DNA of 5,513 nt from the NCBI GenBank assembly GCA_023255835.1, contig JAGDVW010000003.1, forward strand, positions 20,600 to 26,112, in the 5' to 3' direction. Source of the DNA: Candidatus Acetothermia bacterium. Its GTDB lineage: Bacteria > Bipolaricaulota > Bipolaricaulia > Bipolaricaulales > Bipolaricaulaceae. Numbering within the stretch: position 1 is the stretch's first letter; every line of letters starts with the position of its first letter. Below the pieces are notes generated by a model. That model searched no databases, was not told where the DNA came from, and saw only the letters and a list, made by a program, of their open reading frames with translations. A program made the translations under genes and the position numbers. Shown here piece after piece: positions 5,344 through 5,513 of the stretch.

Positions 5344-5513
5344 CTAAAAGAGGGAAAGCTCGCGGGGCTCCTCAAGATTGATCTTTATCTCCCCGTAAAC
5401 CCCGTCGTAGCCCGGGCGGATGGAAAGCTCGCCTCGCCGCACTTTCTCCAGGGCTCGGCCGAGTTTGGGGAATTCCCGCTCCACATCTGGGGCGGGCACG
5501 TCCAAAAGCACGG
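5344..5513 (-). CDS. C-terminal end of an EndoQ-like (PHP-domain endonuclease) protein, cut by window edge
   Basis: Only the last 55 residues or so are in the window, ending at the TAG at 5344-5346. The segment RRGELSIRPGYDGVYGEIKI resembles the C-terminal end of the TIGR00375/EndoQ proteins, where a run like VREGKVxIxPGYDGVYGxIKI is typical. EndoQ, known from Thermococcales and some Bacillus, cuts DNA 5' of deaminated bases such as uracil and hypoxanthine. The match is from memory of the family and covers only a short segment; the PHP catalytic domain lies outside the window. The chain ends in RELSLF, close to the bacterial sliding-clamp binding motif QLxLF. It sits 2 nt upstream of the CoA-transferase gene on the same strand. 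Confidence 0.55.
   Translation of the reverse strand, partial: VLLDVPAPDVEREFPKLGRALEKVRRGELSIRPGYDGVYGEIKINLEEPRELSLF

Noticed and set aside
1..5513. A defence, CRISPR or mobile-element system
   Set aside because: All supported genes are transporter, housekeeping or metabolic types. I saw no array of spaced repeats, transposase, integrase or terminal repeats.

Overview
This is a GC-rich bacterial window. The bacterial signs are strong Shine-Dalgarno sites, GTG as well as ATG starts, a sigma70-like promoter and a bacterial MnmA. Genes are densely packed, overlapping or separated by a few bases, and the proteins are rich in Leu, Ala, Glu and Arg. An FmdE-type protein, an EndoQ-like C-terminus and a DUF3467 protein together would suit an anaerobic or thermophilic, little-cultured lineage (for example Bipolaricaulota/Acetothermia). 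That placement is only an impression and rests on no marker gene.

Region 1 (about 1-2540, all minus strand) is one ABC importer operon. It is read from right to left: a sigma70-like promoter with an inverted-repeat candidate operator at about 2478-2536; a secreted TroA/ZnuA-fold binding protein (1656-2468); a small cytoplasmic FmdE-domain protein (1231-1659); an ABC ATPase (527-1246); and an ABC-3 family membrane permease that runs off the left edge (1-539). Every junction overlaps (4, 16 and 13 nt), so the FmdE protein is translationally tied to the transporter. The binding protein lacks all four canonical Zn/Mn ligands of its family at the expected positions and has a Cys-x-x-His motif instead. 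Transporter and FmdE protein therefore look like a unit for uptake and cytoplasmic handling of an unidentified metal or metal-bound ligand. This is the most interesting part of the window.

Region 2 (about 2550-2860) holds a small minus-strand gene whose reading frame is broken by one extra base near a run of four Gs, and a short intergenic segment.

Region 3 (2860-3135, plus strand) is a DUF3467 protein with a near-perfect ribosome binding site. It is the only firm plus-strand gene. Its stop codon overlaps the stop of the convergent mnmA.

Region 4 (3132-5513, minus strand) is a second same-strand run: the C-terminal end of an EndoQ-like DNA repair nuclease (entering from the right edge), a CaiB/BaiF-type class III CoA-transferase starting 2 nt after it, and the tRNA 2-thiouridylase mnmA 44 nt further on. 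These three share direction and spacing but no obvious pathway.

I saw no tRNA, rRNA, CRISPR array, insertion sequence or phage feature.
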